Shown piece by piece: positions 57,535-64,000 of a stretch of DNA of 64,000 bases. How positions within the stretch are numbered: position 1 is the stretch's first letter; the number at the start of each line of letters is the position of its first letter. The translations under genes were made by a program, and so were the position numbers. Location: NCBI RefSeq assembly GCF_900109915.1, contig NZ_FOBU01000001.1:1060764-1124763 (forward strand), given 5' to 3'. This DNA comes from Luteibacter sp. UNCMF331Sha3.1 (GTDB lineage Bacteria; Pseudomonadota; Gammaproteobacteria; Xanthomonadales; Rhodanobacteraceae). Below the pieces are notes generated by a model. That model saw only the letters and a list, made by a program, of their open reading frames with translations. It made no database searches and had not been told where the DNA came from.

Positions 57535-58899
57535 ATGCTCGAGAAGGTCGTCATTGCCAACCGCGGCGAAATCGCGCTGCGGGTGCTGCGCGCGTGCCAC
57601 GCGCTCGGCATCAAGACGGTCGCGGTGCATTCCACCGTCGATCGCAACCTGAAGCACGTCGGCCTCGCCGACGAATCGGTATGCATCGGCCCGGGTCCCT
57701 CGGCCGACAGCTACCTCAACATTCCGGCCATCATCGCCGCGGCGGAAATCACCGACGCCGGCGCGATCCATCCGGGATACGGCTTCCTCTCGGAGAACGC
57801 CAACTTCGCCGAGCAGGTCGAGAAGTCCGGCTTCGTCTTCATCGGCCCCACGGCCGACGTCATCCGGCTGATGGGTGACAAGGTCGAAGCGATCCGCGCG
57901 ATGAAGGCGGCCGGCGTGCCCTGCGTGCCGGGCTCCGGCGGTCCGCTCGGCGACGACGTCGACGAGAACATCCGCATCGCCCGCGAGATCGGCTACCCCG
58001 TGATCATCAAGGCGGCGGGAGGCGGCGGCGGTCGCGGCATGCGCGTCGTGCGCACCGAAGCCCACCTCGCCAATTCCATCGTCATGACGAAGCAGGAAGC
58101 CAAGGCGGCTTTCAGCAACGATCAGGTCTACATGGAGAAGTTCCTGGAAAATCCGCGTCACGTGGAGATCCAGGTGCTCGCCGACGGCCAGGGCAACGCC
58201 ATCCACCTCGGCGAACGCGACTGCTCCATGCAGCGTCGCCACCAAAAGGTGGTGGAAGAAGCGCCGGCACCGGGCATCACGCCCGAACTGCGCGCCGAGA
58301 TCGGCAAGGTGTGCGTCGACGCCTGCATCCGCATCGGCTACCGCGGCGCGGGCACGTTCGAGTTCCTTTTCGAGAACGGCCGCTTCTACTTCATCGAGAT
58401 GAACACCCGCATCCAGGTGGAGCATCCGGTGACGGAGCTGGTGACGGGCGTCGATCTCGTGCGCGAACAGCTGCTGATCGCCTGCGGGCAGAAGCTGTCG
58501 ATCCGTCAGGAAGACATCGTGCTGACGGGCCATGCCATCGAGTGCCGCGTGAACGCCGAAGACCCCGACACCTTCATGCCGAGCCCCGGCACGGTGAAGC
58601 GTTTCGAGGCACCGGGTGGCCCGGGCGTGCGCGTGGACACGCACCTGTACGACGGCTACCGCATTCCGCCGAACTACGACTCGATGATCGGCAAGATCAT
58701 CGTGCACGGCCCCGACCGTGCCACGGCCATCGCGCGCATGCGCATGGCACTCGCCGAGACGGTGATCGAAGGCGTGAAGTGCAACATTCCGCTACAGCAG
58801 CGGATCATGGCCGACGTGGGCTTCCAGCAGGGTGGACAGAACATCCACTACCTGGAAAAACGCATGGCTGAGCAGAAAGAAACACCGCCGTCGGTGTAA
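57535..58899 (+). CDS. accC: Biotin carboxylase subunit of acetyl-CoA carboxylase
   Basis: 454 residues, ATP-grasp fold. N-terminal [20 protein letters not shown], the Gly-rich ATP loop [48 protein letters not shown] and [13 protein letters not shown] with the catalytic Arg/Glu. It carboxylates biotin on AccB in the first committed step of fatty-acid synthesis. The stop codon touches the terminator hairpin. Confidence 0.98.
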   Translation: MLEKVVIANRGEIALRVLRACHALGIKTVAVHSTVDRNLKHVGLADESVCIGPGPSADSYLNIPAIIAAAEITDAGAIHPGYGFLSENANFAEQVEKSGFVFIGPTADVIRLMGDKVEAIRAMKAAGVPCVPGSGGPLGDDVDENIRIAREIGYPVIIKAAGGGGGRGMRVVRTEAHLANSIVMTKQEAKAAFSNDQVYMEKFLENPRHVEIQVLADGQGNAIHLGERDCSMQRRHQKVVEEAPAPGITPELRAEIGKVCVDACIRIGYRGAGTFEFLFENGRFYFIEMNTRIQVEHPVTELVTGVDLVREQLLIACGQKLSIRQEDIVLTGHAIECRVNAEDPDTFMPSPGTVKRFEAPGGPGVRVDTHLYDGYRIPPNYDSMIGKIIVHGPDRATAIARMRMALAETVIEGVKCNIPLQQRIMADVGFQQGGQNIHYLEKRMAEQKETPPSV

Positions 58900-58930
58900 A
58901 AAAAATCCCGCCGAAAGGCGGGATTTTTTT
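58898..58930 (+). terminator. Rho-independent terminator of accBC
   Basis: TCCCGCC (58906-58912) and GGCGGGA (58917-58923) around GAAA, with an A-run before and seven T after. It begins inside the accC stop codon. Confidence 0.94.
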
Positions 58931-58951
58931 ATGCCGCATCCTGGTCGCTCT

Positions 58952-59020
58952 GGTGGGAGCCAGCCTGCTGGCGATGGGAGCTCGCGGCAAGCATCCTTCG
59001 CCAGCAGGCTGGCTCCCACC
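58952..59020. repeat. Inverted REP pair, GGGAGCCAGC family
   Basis: The arm GGTGGGAGCCAGCCTGCTGG (58952 on) is mirrored by CCAGCAGGCTGGCTCCCACC ending at 59020, with linker GGGAGCTCGCGGCAAGCATC. It lies between convergent accC and mlaB. Confidence 0.9.
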
Positions 59021-59028
59021 AAATGAAG

Positions 59029-59322
59029 TCAGAGAAACGAATCGACACCCGACACGCGCGCGAGCGCGTGCATGCCGGCGGGCAGGTTCGTCACCGACAG
59101 CGACCGGCCCTGCGTGCGGCTGTGCGCCAGCAGCGCGATCACCGTGGCGAGGCCAGCGCTGTCCGCCTGCGTCAGGCCGGCAAGATCCAGGCGTGCCTGA
59201 CGGCCGCGATCGAGTTCGGCACGGGCTGCCGACAGGACGTCGGCAGCCGTGGCGAACGTCAGCGCGCCGGACACCGCGAGGGTGTCCGGGCCGGCGCTGG
59301 CGAGCTGGAACGGCGAGGTCAC
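59029..59322 (-). CDS. mlaB: STAS-domain protein MlaB
   Basis: 97 residues. STAS fold with LAVSGALTFATAADVL, the DLAGLTQADSAGLATVIALL core (conserved Asp-Ser) and VSGVDSFL at the end. It binds and stabilises the MlaF ATPase in the MlaFEDB complex, which moves phospholipids between the membranes. The start overlaps the mlaC stop (ATGA). Last gene of the operon. Confidence 0.92.
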   Translation of the reverse strand: MTSPFQLASAGPDTLAVSGALTFATAADVLSAARAELDRGRQARLDLAGLTQADSAGLATVIALLAHSRTQGRSLSVTNLPAGMHALARVSGVDSFL

Positions 59323-59993
59323 TGCTTCGCGCCGCCGCCGGCCTGCTTCAGCTCGTCGATCGCCGCGGAGCCCTTCTGCTCGAGGTCGGCCGTGAGCTTG
59401 TCGAGACCTTCCTTCTTGATCTCGGCATCGACCTGGTTGCGGTAATTGGTGATGTACGAAATGCCTTCGATGATCACGTCGTACGCCTTCCAGTCGCCGC
59501 TCGCCGACTGGCGGAACGCGTAATCGACCGACACCGACTTGCCGTCGTCGAGCATGACCTGCGTGCGCACGACCGTGCGCTTCTTGTTGAGGTCGCCGGT
59601 GAACGGCAGCACCTTGACGCGGCCGCGGGTGTAGTTGAGAAGCCCTTCGGCGTAACGATGGGTAATCGAGTTGTAGAAGGCTTTCGCGAACCGCTCGCGC
59701 TGCTGCGGCGTCGCCTTCGCGGCGTTCTGACCGAGCACGAGGATCGACGCGTAGTCGATGTCGAAGTGCGGCAGGAACGTGTCGTCGATGACGGCGATCA
59801 GTTTTTCCTTGTCGCTCTTCAGTTCGGCCTGATGACCTTCGATGGCCCTGGCGAGGTCGTCCGAGATCTGCTGCACGACCTGCTGGGGCTGCTGCCCCTG
59901 CGTGGCGGCCGGAGCCGAGGCCTGTGCGAAAACGGGAGCGGCCGCGACCGTGGTCATGGCGAGGGCGATAGCGAGTGAAAGCTGGCGCAACAT
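59319..59993 (-). CDS. mlaC: Periplasmic phospholipid carrier MlaC
   Basis: 224 residues. Signal peptide (LSLAIALAMTTVAAAPVFAQ). The lipid-binding fold shows FDIDYASILVLGQNAAKATPQQRERFAKAFYNSI, then a beta region with VRTQVMLDDGKSVSVDY and VIIEGISYITNYRNQVDAEI. It shuttles phospholipid across the periplasm between MlaA and MlaD. AGGAG lies upstream of the ATG. Confidence 0.95.
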   Translation of the reverse strand: MLRQLSLAIALAMTTVAAAPVFAQASAPAATQGQQPQQVVQQISDDLARAIEGHQAELKSDKEKLIAVIDDTFLPHFDIDYASILVLGQNAAKATPQQRERFAKAFYNSITHRYAEGLLNYTRGRVKVLPFTGDLNKKRTVVRTQVMLDDGKSVSVDYAFRQSASGDWKAYDVIIEGISYITNYRNQVDAEIKKEGLDKLTADLEQKGSAAIDELKQAGGGAKQ

Positions 59994-60014
59994 GCGGGTG
60001 TCTCCTGACCGGGC

Positions 60015-60887
60015 TTACTTCTTGCCGGCGTTGTCGGGTTGGGCAGCGCCCTGGGCGCCGGACTTGTTATCGCTCGGCGATCCATTCACGAGGAATTTGC
60101 CGATCAGGTCTTCCAGCTGGAGCGCGGACTGCGTGAGCACGAAGCTGTCGCCTTCCGCCAGGAACTCCGGGGACCCGCCGGGCTGGATCGCAACATACTG
60201 ACTGCCGATCAAACCGCTTGTGAACACGGCCGCCGACGAGTCATCCGGAATCTGGGAGTAGCGCTTGTCGATCGCAAGGGTCACCGTGGCCTGAACCGCG
60301 CCGGGCTTGACCACGACGGACTCGACGCTGCCGATCGGAACGCCCGCCATCTTCACCGCCGCACCCGGCTGCAGGCCGCCGATGTTCGTGAAGTCGCCGC
60401 TGACGTGGTAAGTGCCGCCCAGGCGGTCGGGGGCACTGCCGCCGCCGAAGAACTTGCCGATCATTTCCTCGAGCTGCTGCGCCGGACGGGTCAGGCCGAT
60501 CTCGCCGCCTTCCTTCACCGGCGTCTTCGACTGGCCGAACTGGATGCCCACGTACTGGTCGCCCAGCAGGCCGCTGGTGTAGATCGTGGCCACCGAGTCC
60601 TCGGGGATGTCCTTGTGGCCGTCGTCGATGGCGAGGGTGACCTTCGCCTCCTCCTTGCCCGGGACGAGGTCGATGGCCTGCACCGAACCGACGCGGACGC
60701 CGGCGATCTTCACCGGCGCGCGGACCTTCAGCTGGCCGACGTTGGCGAAGCGGGTGTCCACGCTGTACGTGGAGCCGCTGTGCGAGTTGGCCACGGACGT
60801 GGTCTGCGTGGCGAGGTAGGCCAGCGCGGCGAAACCGAGCACGATGAACAGGCCGGTGCCGACGGCATAGGAACGTCTCTGGGTCAC
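60015..60887 (-). CDS. mlaD: MlaD with two MCE domains
   Basis: 290 residues; E. coli MlaD has 183. GTG start with GAGGAT seven bases upstream. One membrane helix (GLFIVLGFAALAYLA). First MCE domain about 41-119 (RFANVGQLKVRAPVKIAGV..YTSGLLGDQYVGIQFG), helix LTRPAQQLEEMIGKFF (132-147). Second MCE domain about 160-237 (DFTNIGGLQPGAAVKMAGV..FTSGLIGSQYVAIQPG), helix LTQSALQLEDLIGKFL (251-266). The two halves are clear internal duplicates; the second is more like the single E. coli domain. MlaD forms a hexameric ring that receives or passes lipid between MlaC and the MlaE transporter. Confidence 0.94.
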   Translation of the reverse strand: MTQRRSYAVGTGLFIVLGFAALAYLATQTTSVANSHSGSTYSVDTRFANVGQLKVRAPVKIAGVRVGSVQAIDLVPGKEEAKVTLAIDDGHKDIPEDSVATIYTSGLLGDQYVGIQFGQSKTPVKEGGEIGLTRPAQQLEEMIGKFFGGGSAPDRLGGTYHVSGDFTNIGGLQPGAAVKMAGVPIGSVESVVVKPGAVQATVTLAIDKRYSQIPDDSSAAVFTSGLIGSQYVAIQPGGSPEFLAEGDSFVLTQSALQLEDLIGKFLVNGSPSDNKSGAQGAAQPDNAGKK

Positions 60888-60945
60888 GGCACGATCCTCG
60901 GAAGCGTGATGGGGAAAAGGATGGTCATGGCGGGTCTCCGGCGCC

Positions 60946-61713
60946 TCAGATCAGGAACGAGGTGAGGACGAAGTCCAGCGCCAGGATGGCGATGGACGAG
61001 GCAACCACCGTGCGCGTCGTCGCGTACGCGACGCCTTCGCTGGTGGGCGGGGTGGTATAGCCCTGGAACACGGCGATCAGCGACACCACGATGCCGAAGG
61101 CGATGGACTTGAGCAGAACGCCATCGATGATGTCCTTGTGGACGTCGACCGACGCGGTCATGTTGGACCAGAACGTGCCGTTGTCGATGCCGAGCCACGT
61201 CACGCCGACGAGGTGTCCGCCGAACACGCCCATGGCACAGAACACGATGCCGAGCAGCGGCAGCGCGATCACGCCCGCGAGGAAGCGCGGCGCGACGACG
61301 TAGGCGATGGGATCGACCGCCATCATCTCCATGGCGTCGAGCTGGTCGGTGGCGCGCATCAGGCCGATCTCGGCCGTGATCGACGTGCCCGCGCGGCCCG
61401 CGAAGAGCAGCGCGGTGACGACCGGGCCGAGCTCGCGGTAGATGGCGATGGCCACGACCGTACCCGTGGCGGACGTGCCGCCGAAGATCGAGAGCACGTC
61501 GTAAAGCTGCAGGCCGAGCACCATGCCCACGAACAGGCCGCAGGTCATCACGATGGTCAGGCTCATCGCGCCGACGAACCAGATCTGGCGGACGGTCTCG
61601 CGGCCGTGCCGGAAGCTGCGCGGAATGGCCGCGAGGATCGTCAGCAGGAACAGCCCGCTCGCGCCGATCTGCGCGAGGCTGCGAACGACGACGTTGTCGT
61701 CCCTGGTGGTCAT
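60946..61713 (-). CDS. mlaE: Phospholipid ABC transporter permease MlaE
   Basis: 255 residues. Five to six membrane helices. The family motif RELGPVVTALLFAGRAGTSITAEIGLMRATDQLDAMEMMAVDP (about 87-130) is intact. It forms a dimer that takes lipid to the MlaD ring. The start MTTRDDN overlaps the mlaF stop (ATGA); 58 bases separate it from mlaD. Confidence 0.95.
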   Translation of the reverse strand: MTTRDDNVVVRSLAQIGASGLFLLTILAAIPRSFRHGRETVRQIWFVGAMSLTIVMTCGLFVGMVLGLQLYDVLSIFGGTSATGTVVAIAIYRELGPVVTALLFAGRAGTSITAEIGLMRATDQLDAMEMMAVDPIAYVVAPRFLAGVIALPLLGIVFCAMGVFGGHLVGVTWLGIDNGTFWSNMTASVDVHKDIIDGVLLKSIAFGIVVSLIAVFQGYTTPPTSEGVAYATTRTVVASSIAILALDFVLTSFLI

Positions 61714-62522
61714 GCCTTGCCTCCCGGAAAACCGAGCTCGCTGGCGTAGTCGCCGGCGGGATACTGGAACGGCACCGGGCCATCGGCCTCGCCGCCGAAG
61801 AACTGCGCCGTCCACGCCGAGCCGTCGGTCGCCAGCGTGGCGGGCGCGCCCTGCGCCACGACCTTGCCGTTGGCGATGAGGTACACGTGGTCGGCCACCT
61901 TCTGCACCGCGGCCAGTTCGTGCGCCACCAGCACGCTGGTGATCCCGAGCGTCTCGTTGAGCGTGCGGATGAGCAGCAGCACCTGGTTGAGCGCGATCGG
62001 ATCGAGGCCGACGAAGGGTTCGTCGTAGAGGATCAGCGCAGGATCGAACACGATCGCTCGCGCCAGCGCCACGCGACGCGCCATGCCACCGGAAAGCTCG
62101 GTGGGCATCAGGCGAGCCGCGCCGCGCAGGCCCACGGCCTGCAGCTTGGTGAGCACGATGTTGCGGATCAGTTCTTCGGGCAGCCGGGTGTGCTGGCGCA
62201 GCGGGAAGGCGACGTTCTCGAAGACGTCGAAGTCCGTCAGCAGCGCCGAATTCTGGAACAGGTAACCGATACGCTCGCGCAGTTCGAACAGCCGCTCGCG
62301 CGACAGCGTCGGCACGTTCTCGCCGTCGAGCTCGACCGTGCCCGCATCCCCGCGCATCTGCCCGGTGATGTGCTTCAGCAGCGTCGTCTTGCCCGTGCCG
62401 CTGGGGCCCATGATGGCCGTGACCTTGCCACGCGGGATATCGAGGTCGAGGTTGTCGAAAATGGTCTTGCCGTTGAGGACCGTGGTCAGTCCGCGCACGC
62501 GGACGATGGCGTCGTCGGTCAT
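61710..62522 (-). CDS. mlaF: Phospholipid ABC transporter ATPase MlaF
   Basis: 270 residues. Walker A GPSGTGKT (39-46), signature LSGGMARRVALARA, Walker B LILYDEPFVGLDP, switch HEL. It powers MlaE. The start overlaps the gmk stop by four bases, so the operon reads gmk-mlaF-mlaE-mlaD-mlaC-mlaB. Confidence 0.95.
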   Translation of the reverse strand: MTDDAIVRVRGLTTVLNGKTIFDNLDLDIPRGKVTAIMGPSGTGKTTLLKHITGQMRGDAGTVELDGENVPTLSRERLFELRERIGYLFQNSALLTDFDVFENVAFPLRQHTRLPEELIRNIVLTKLQAVGLRGAARLMPTELSGGMARRVALARAIVFDPALILYDEPFVGLDPIALNQVLLLIRTLNETLGITSVLVAHELAAVQKVADHVYLIANGKVVAQGAPATLATDGSAWTAQFFGGEADGPVPFQYPAGDYASELGFPGGKA

Positions 62523-63136
62523 GGTGCGAGAAGCTCCTCGATCAGCGATTCGTGGCGGTGGACCGACCACGGCGTGCGCAGGCGCACGGCCCGGACGATC
62601 GCCTGGAGGTCGCCCAGGGCGTCCTCGAAGCGGTCGTTGACGATGATGTAGTCGAACTCGTGCGCGTGGGCGATCTCTTCGCGCGAGTTGAACAGGCGGC
62701 GCTCGATGACGTCGGGGGCGTCCGAGCCGCGGCCACGAAGGCGGCGCTCCAGCTCGACACGGGACGGCGGCAGGATGAACACGCTGACGCAGTCCGGCTT
62801 GCCCTTGCGCACCTGACGGGCGCCCTGCCAGTCGATCTCGAGGAGGACGTCGTGACCCTGGGCCAGTTTTTCTTCGACGACCGTGCGCGACGTGCCGTAG
62901 AAGTTGCCGTGGACCTCGGCGTGCTCGAGGAAGATGCCGTCGGCGATCTCGCGCTCGAAATCGGGGCGCTCGACAAAGAAATAGTGGCGCCCGTACTGCT
63001 CGCCCACCCGCGGCGGACGCGTGGTGTGGGAGATCGACAGGGAGATGGCCGGTTCGCATTCGAGCAGCGCGTTGACCAACGTGGATTTGCCCGCACCGGA
63101 GGGCGCGGCCACCACGAACAGGGTGCCTTCGGTCAT
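62519..63136 (-). CDS. gmk: Guanylate kinase
   Basis: 205 residues from MTEGTLFVVA. P-loop PSGAGKST (12-19), GMP-binding SISHTTRPPRVGEQYGRHYFFV, EHAEVHGNFYGTS, DVLLEIDWQGARQV and the lid RLRGRGSDAPDVIERRL. It makes GDP from GMP and ATP. A -10-like TACAAT (63234-63239) lies about 100 bp upstream. The ORF can be extended 26 residues upstream, but the extra part is not family-like. Operon with mla genes; no rpoZ follows here. Confidence 0.96.
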   Translation of the reverse strand: MTEGTLFVVAAPSGAGKSTLVNALLECEPAISLSISHTTRPPRVGEQYGRHYFFVERPDFEREIADGIFLEHAEVHGNFYGTSRTVVEEKLAQGHDVLLEIDWQGARQVRKGKPDCVSVFILPPSRVELERRLRGRGSDAPDVIERRLFNSREEIAHAHEFDYIIVNDRFEDALGDLQAIVRAVRLRTPWSVHRHESLIEELLAP

Positions 63137-63233
63137 CCGCGGGGTTCTCGTTGGGGGTTCATGGCTCGCTCCCGGTGGCACCGGCGCACCGAACGGGTCG
63201 GTATCGGCACGCATCCTGTTTGTGCAAATCGGG

Positions 63234-63239
63234 ATTGTA
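63234..63239 (-). promoter_or_regulatory. Candidate -10 box of the gmk-mla operon
   Basis: The minus strand reads TACAAT about 100 bp before the gmk ATG, with no strong -35. The araC gene ends just beyond it, so the operon needs a promoter in this gap. Confidence 0.35.
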
Positions 63240-63270
63240 CCGGGTTTCGGTTATCGGCCACCTTTCGTTC

Positions 63271-64000
63271 CTACGAGGCGAGGTCCGCGTCGAGCGGTGC
63301 GGCTTCCCCGGGATGCTCGTAGCGGCGGGGCGAGACCCCGACGATGCGCTTGAACGCGTGGCTGAACGCGCTCTCCGACGCATAGCCCAGTTCGTCGGCG
63401 AGGGTCGCCACCGCGACGTCGCCCCGGCGCAGCGCGTGCATCGCCAGGCGCATCCGCCACTGGCCGAGATAGGTCAGCGGAGCGACCCCCGCGGCCTCGC
63501 GGAAGCGCGATGCGAACACGGTTCGCGACATGGCCGCCGCATGGGCGAGCTGCTCCAGCCGCCACGGCGTGCCGGGCGCGTCGTGCATCAGGCGAAGCGC
63601 CGGCGCCAGTCGCGGATCGGCCGCGAGCCGCAGCCAGCCGGACCGGATCGGCGCGCCCGAGGCGAGGTGGGCGCGCAGGACATGGATGAAGAGCAGGTGC
63701 GCCAGCTGCGACGAGGCCAGCCCGGCACCGGGCAGGCCATCGGTGCTCTCCTCGACCATGCGGTCGATGATCCAGCCCATTCGCCGTGCCTCGGCCGTCC
63801 CACCGCGAACATGGATCAGCGGCGGCAGGGCATCCGCGAGCATCGGCGCATGGGCGCGGTCGAAGCGCACGTGACCGCCGATCGAGAGCACGTCGTCGCC
63901 CTGCCCGGCCGCGACGATGGGCGTGGTGCGACCCGCGAAGATCGCGTGGGCGTCGACCGACGTCAGCGCGAGGTCGCTGGCCATGGTGAAGGCTTCGGGC
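63271..64000 (-). CDS. AraC-family transcriptional regulator (5' end beyond the window)
   Basis: The frame stays open to the right edge; upstream of the first ATG (63984) it still reads PEAFTMASDLAL, so the N-terminus is probably outside. The visible part holds the end of a cupin-type ligand domain (VDAHAIFAGRTTPI, LADALPPLIHVRG) and the AraC DNA-binding domain. That domain has two helix-turn-helix motifs (LEQLAHAAAMSRTVFASRF and TLADELGYASESAFSHAFKRIVGVSPRRYE). Target and ligand unknown; the same-direction neighbour gmk is probably not regulated by it. Confidence 0.9.
   Translation of the reverse strand, partial: PEAFTMASDLALTSVDAHAIFAGRTTPIVAAGQGDDVLSIGGHVRFDRAHAPMLADALPPLIHVRGGTAEARRMGWIIDRMVEESTDGLPGAGLASSQLAHLLFIHVLRAHLASGAPIRSGWLRLAADPRLAPALRLMHDAPGTPWRLEQLAHAAAMSRTVFASRFREAAGVAPLTYLGQWRMRLAMHALRRGDVAVATLADELGYASESAFSHAFKRIVGVSPRRYEHPGEAAPLDADLAS

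Overview
The window is dense, GC-rich, protein-coding bacterial chromosome with very few gaps. Gene content and order point to a gammaproteobacterium of the order Xanthomonadales, most likely family Rhodanobacteraceae (Luteibacter/Dyella-like). The pointers are the mrcA/pilMNOPQ divergon, the groESL-cutA-dsbD-aroQ-accBC run, glnE, a type B L31, abundant REP palindromes and the tail of a probable Xanthomonas-type T4SS effector. This placement is inference; no database search was possible. No complete mobile element, prophage, CRISPR array or biosynthetic cluster was seen.

Layout, left to right. 1-300: 3' end of a Gln-rich protein (probable XVIPCD-type effector tail) and a tRNA-Gly(CCC). 0.4-8.4 kb: a secreted Gly/His-rich protein, trmB, poxB, an SLC13/RCK permease, a Rieske ferredoxin, an Ada-type alkyl-DNA repair protein and a YedA-type exporter. 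8.8-13.3 kb: an ABC operon (adaptor, ATPase, two FtsX-like permeases), divergent from a fumarylacetoacetase-family hydrolase. 14-21.8 kb: mscL, a secreted M28 peptidase, a three-copy REP array, a marR-adaptor-RND efflux operon and a divergent macrodomain protein. 21.8-28.8 kb: a complete moxR/DUF58/DUF4381/batA/batBC/batD operon. 29-31 kb: an unrecognised two-gene cassette (secreted PPC-like protein plus an overlapping partner), the most novel-looking protein-coding region. 31-39 kb: pilMNOPQ, divergent from mrcA. 39-47.7 kb: an orphan conserved gene, gltA, rpmE2, a nucleoside hydrolase, glnE and an LTA-synthase-like enzyme. 47.7-52.5 kb: a TonB-dependent receptor preceded by a short leader ORF ending in a cysteine run, then groEL-groES under a CIRCE element. 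52.7-58.9 kb: cutA, dsbD, tlpA-like, DUF1415, aroQ, accB and accC. 59-64 kb: gmk-mlaFEDCB as a translationally coupled operon, and the C-terminal part of an AraC regulator cut by the right edge.

How the genes work together. Much of the window serves the envelope. Mla proteins carry phospholipid between the membranes, PBP1A builds peptidoglycan, PilMNOPQ assemble the type IV pilus, and DsbD with the TlpA-like protein supply periplasmic reductant. The Bat/MoxR operon probably runs periplasmic protein quality control, and two efflux systems and MscL protect the membrane. Central metabolism is represented by GltA, PoxB, AccBC, AroQ and GlnE.

Points worth a second look: the orphan pair at 28997-30966, whose composition changes inside the first gene; the poly-Cys leader peptide with alternative RNA hairpins ahead of the TonB receptor; an internally duplicated MCE domain in MlaD; a duplicated periplasmic domain in DsbD; a BatB-BatC fusion with a degenerate MIDAS motif; and a chromosomal REP family with a tandem array.
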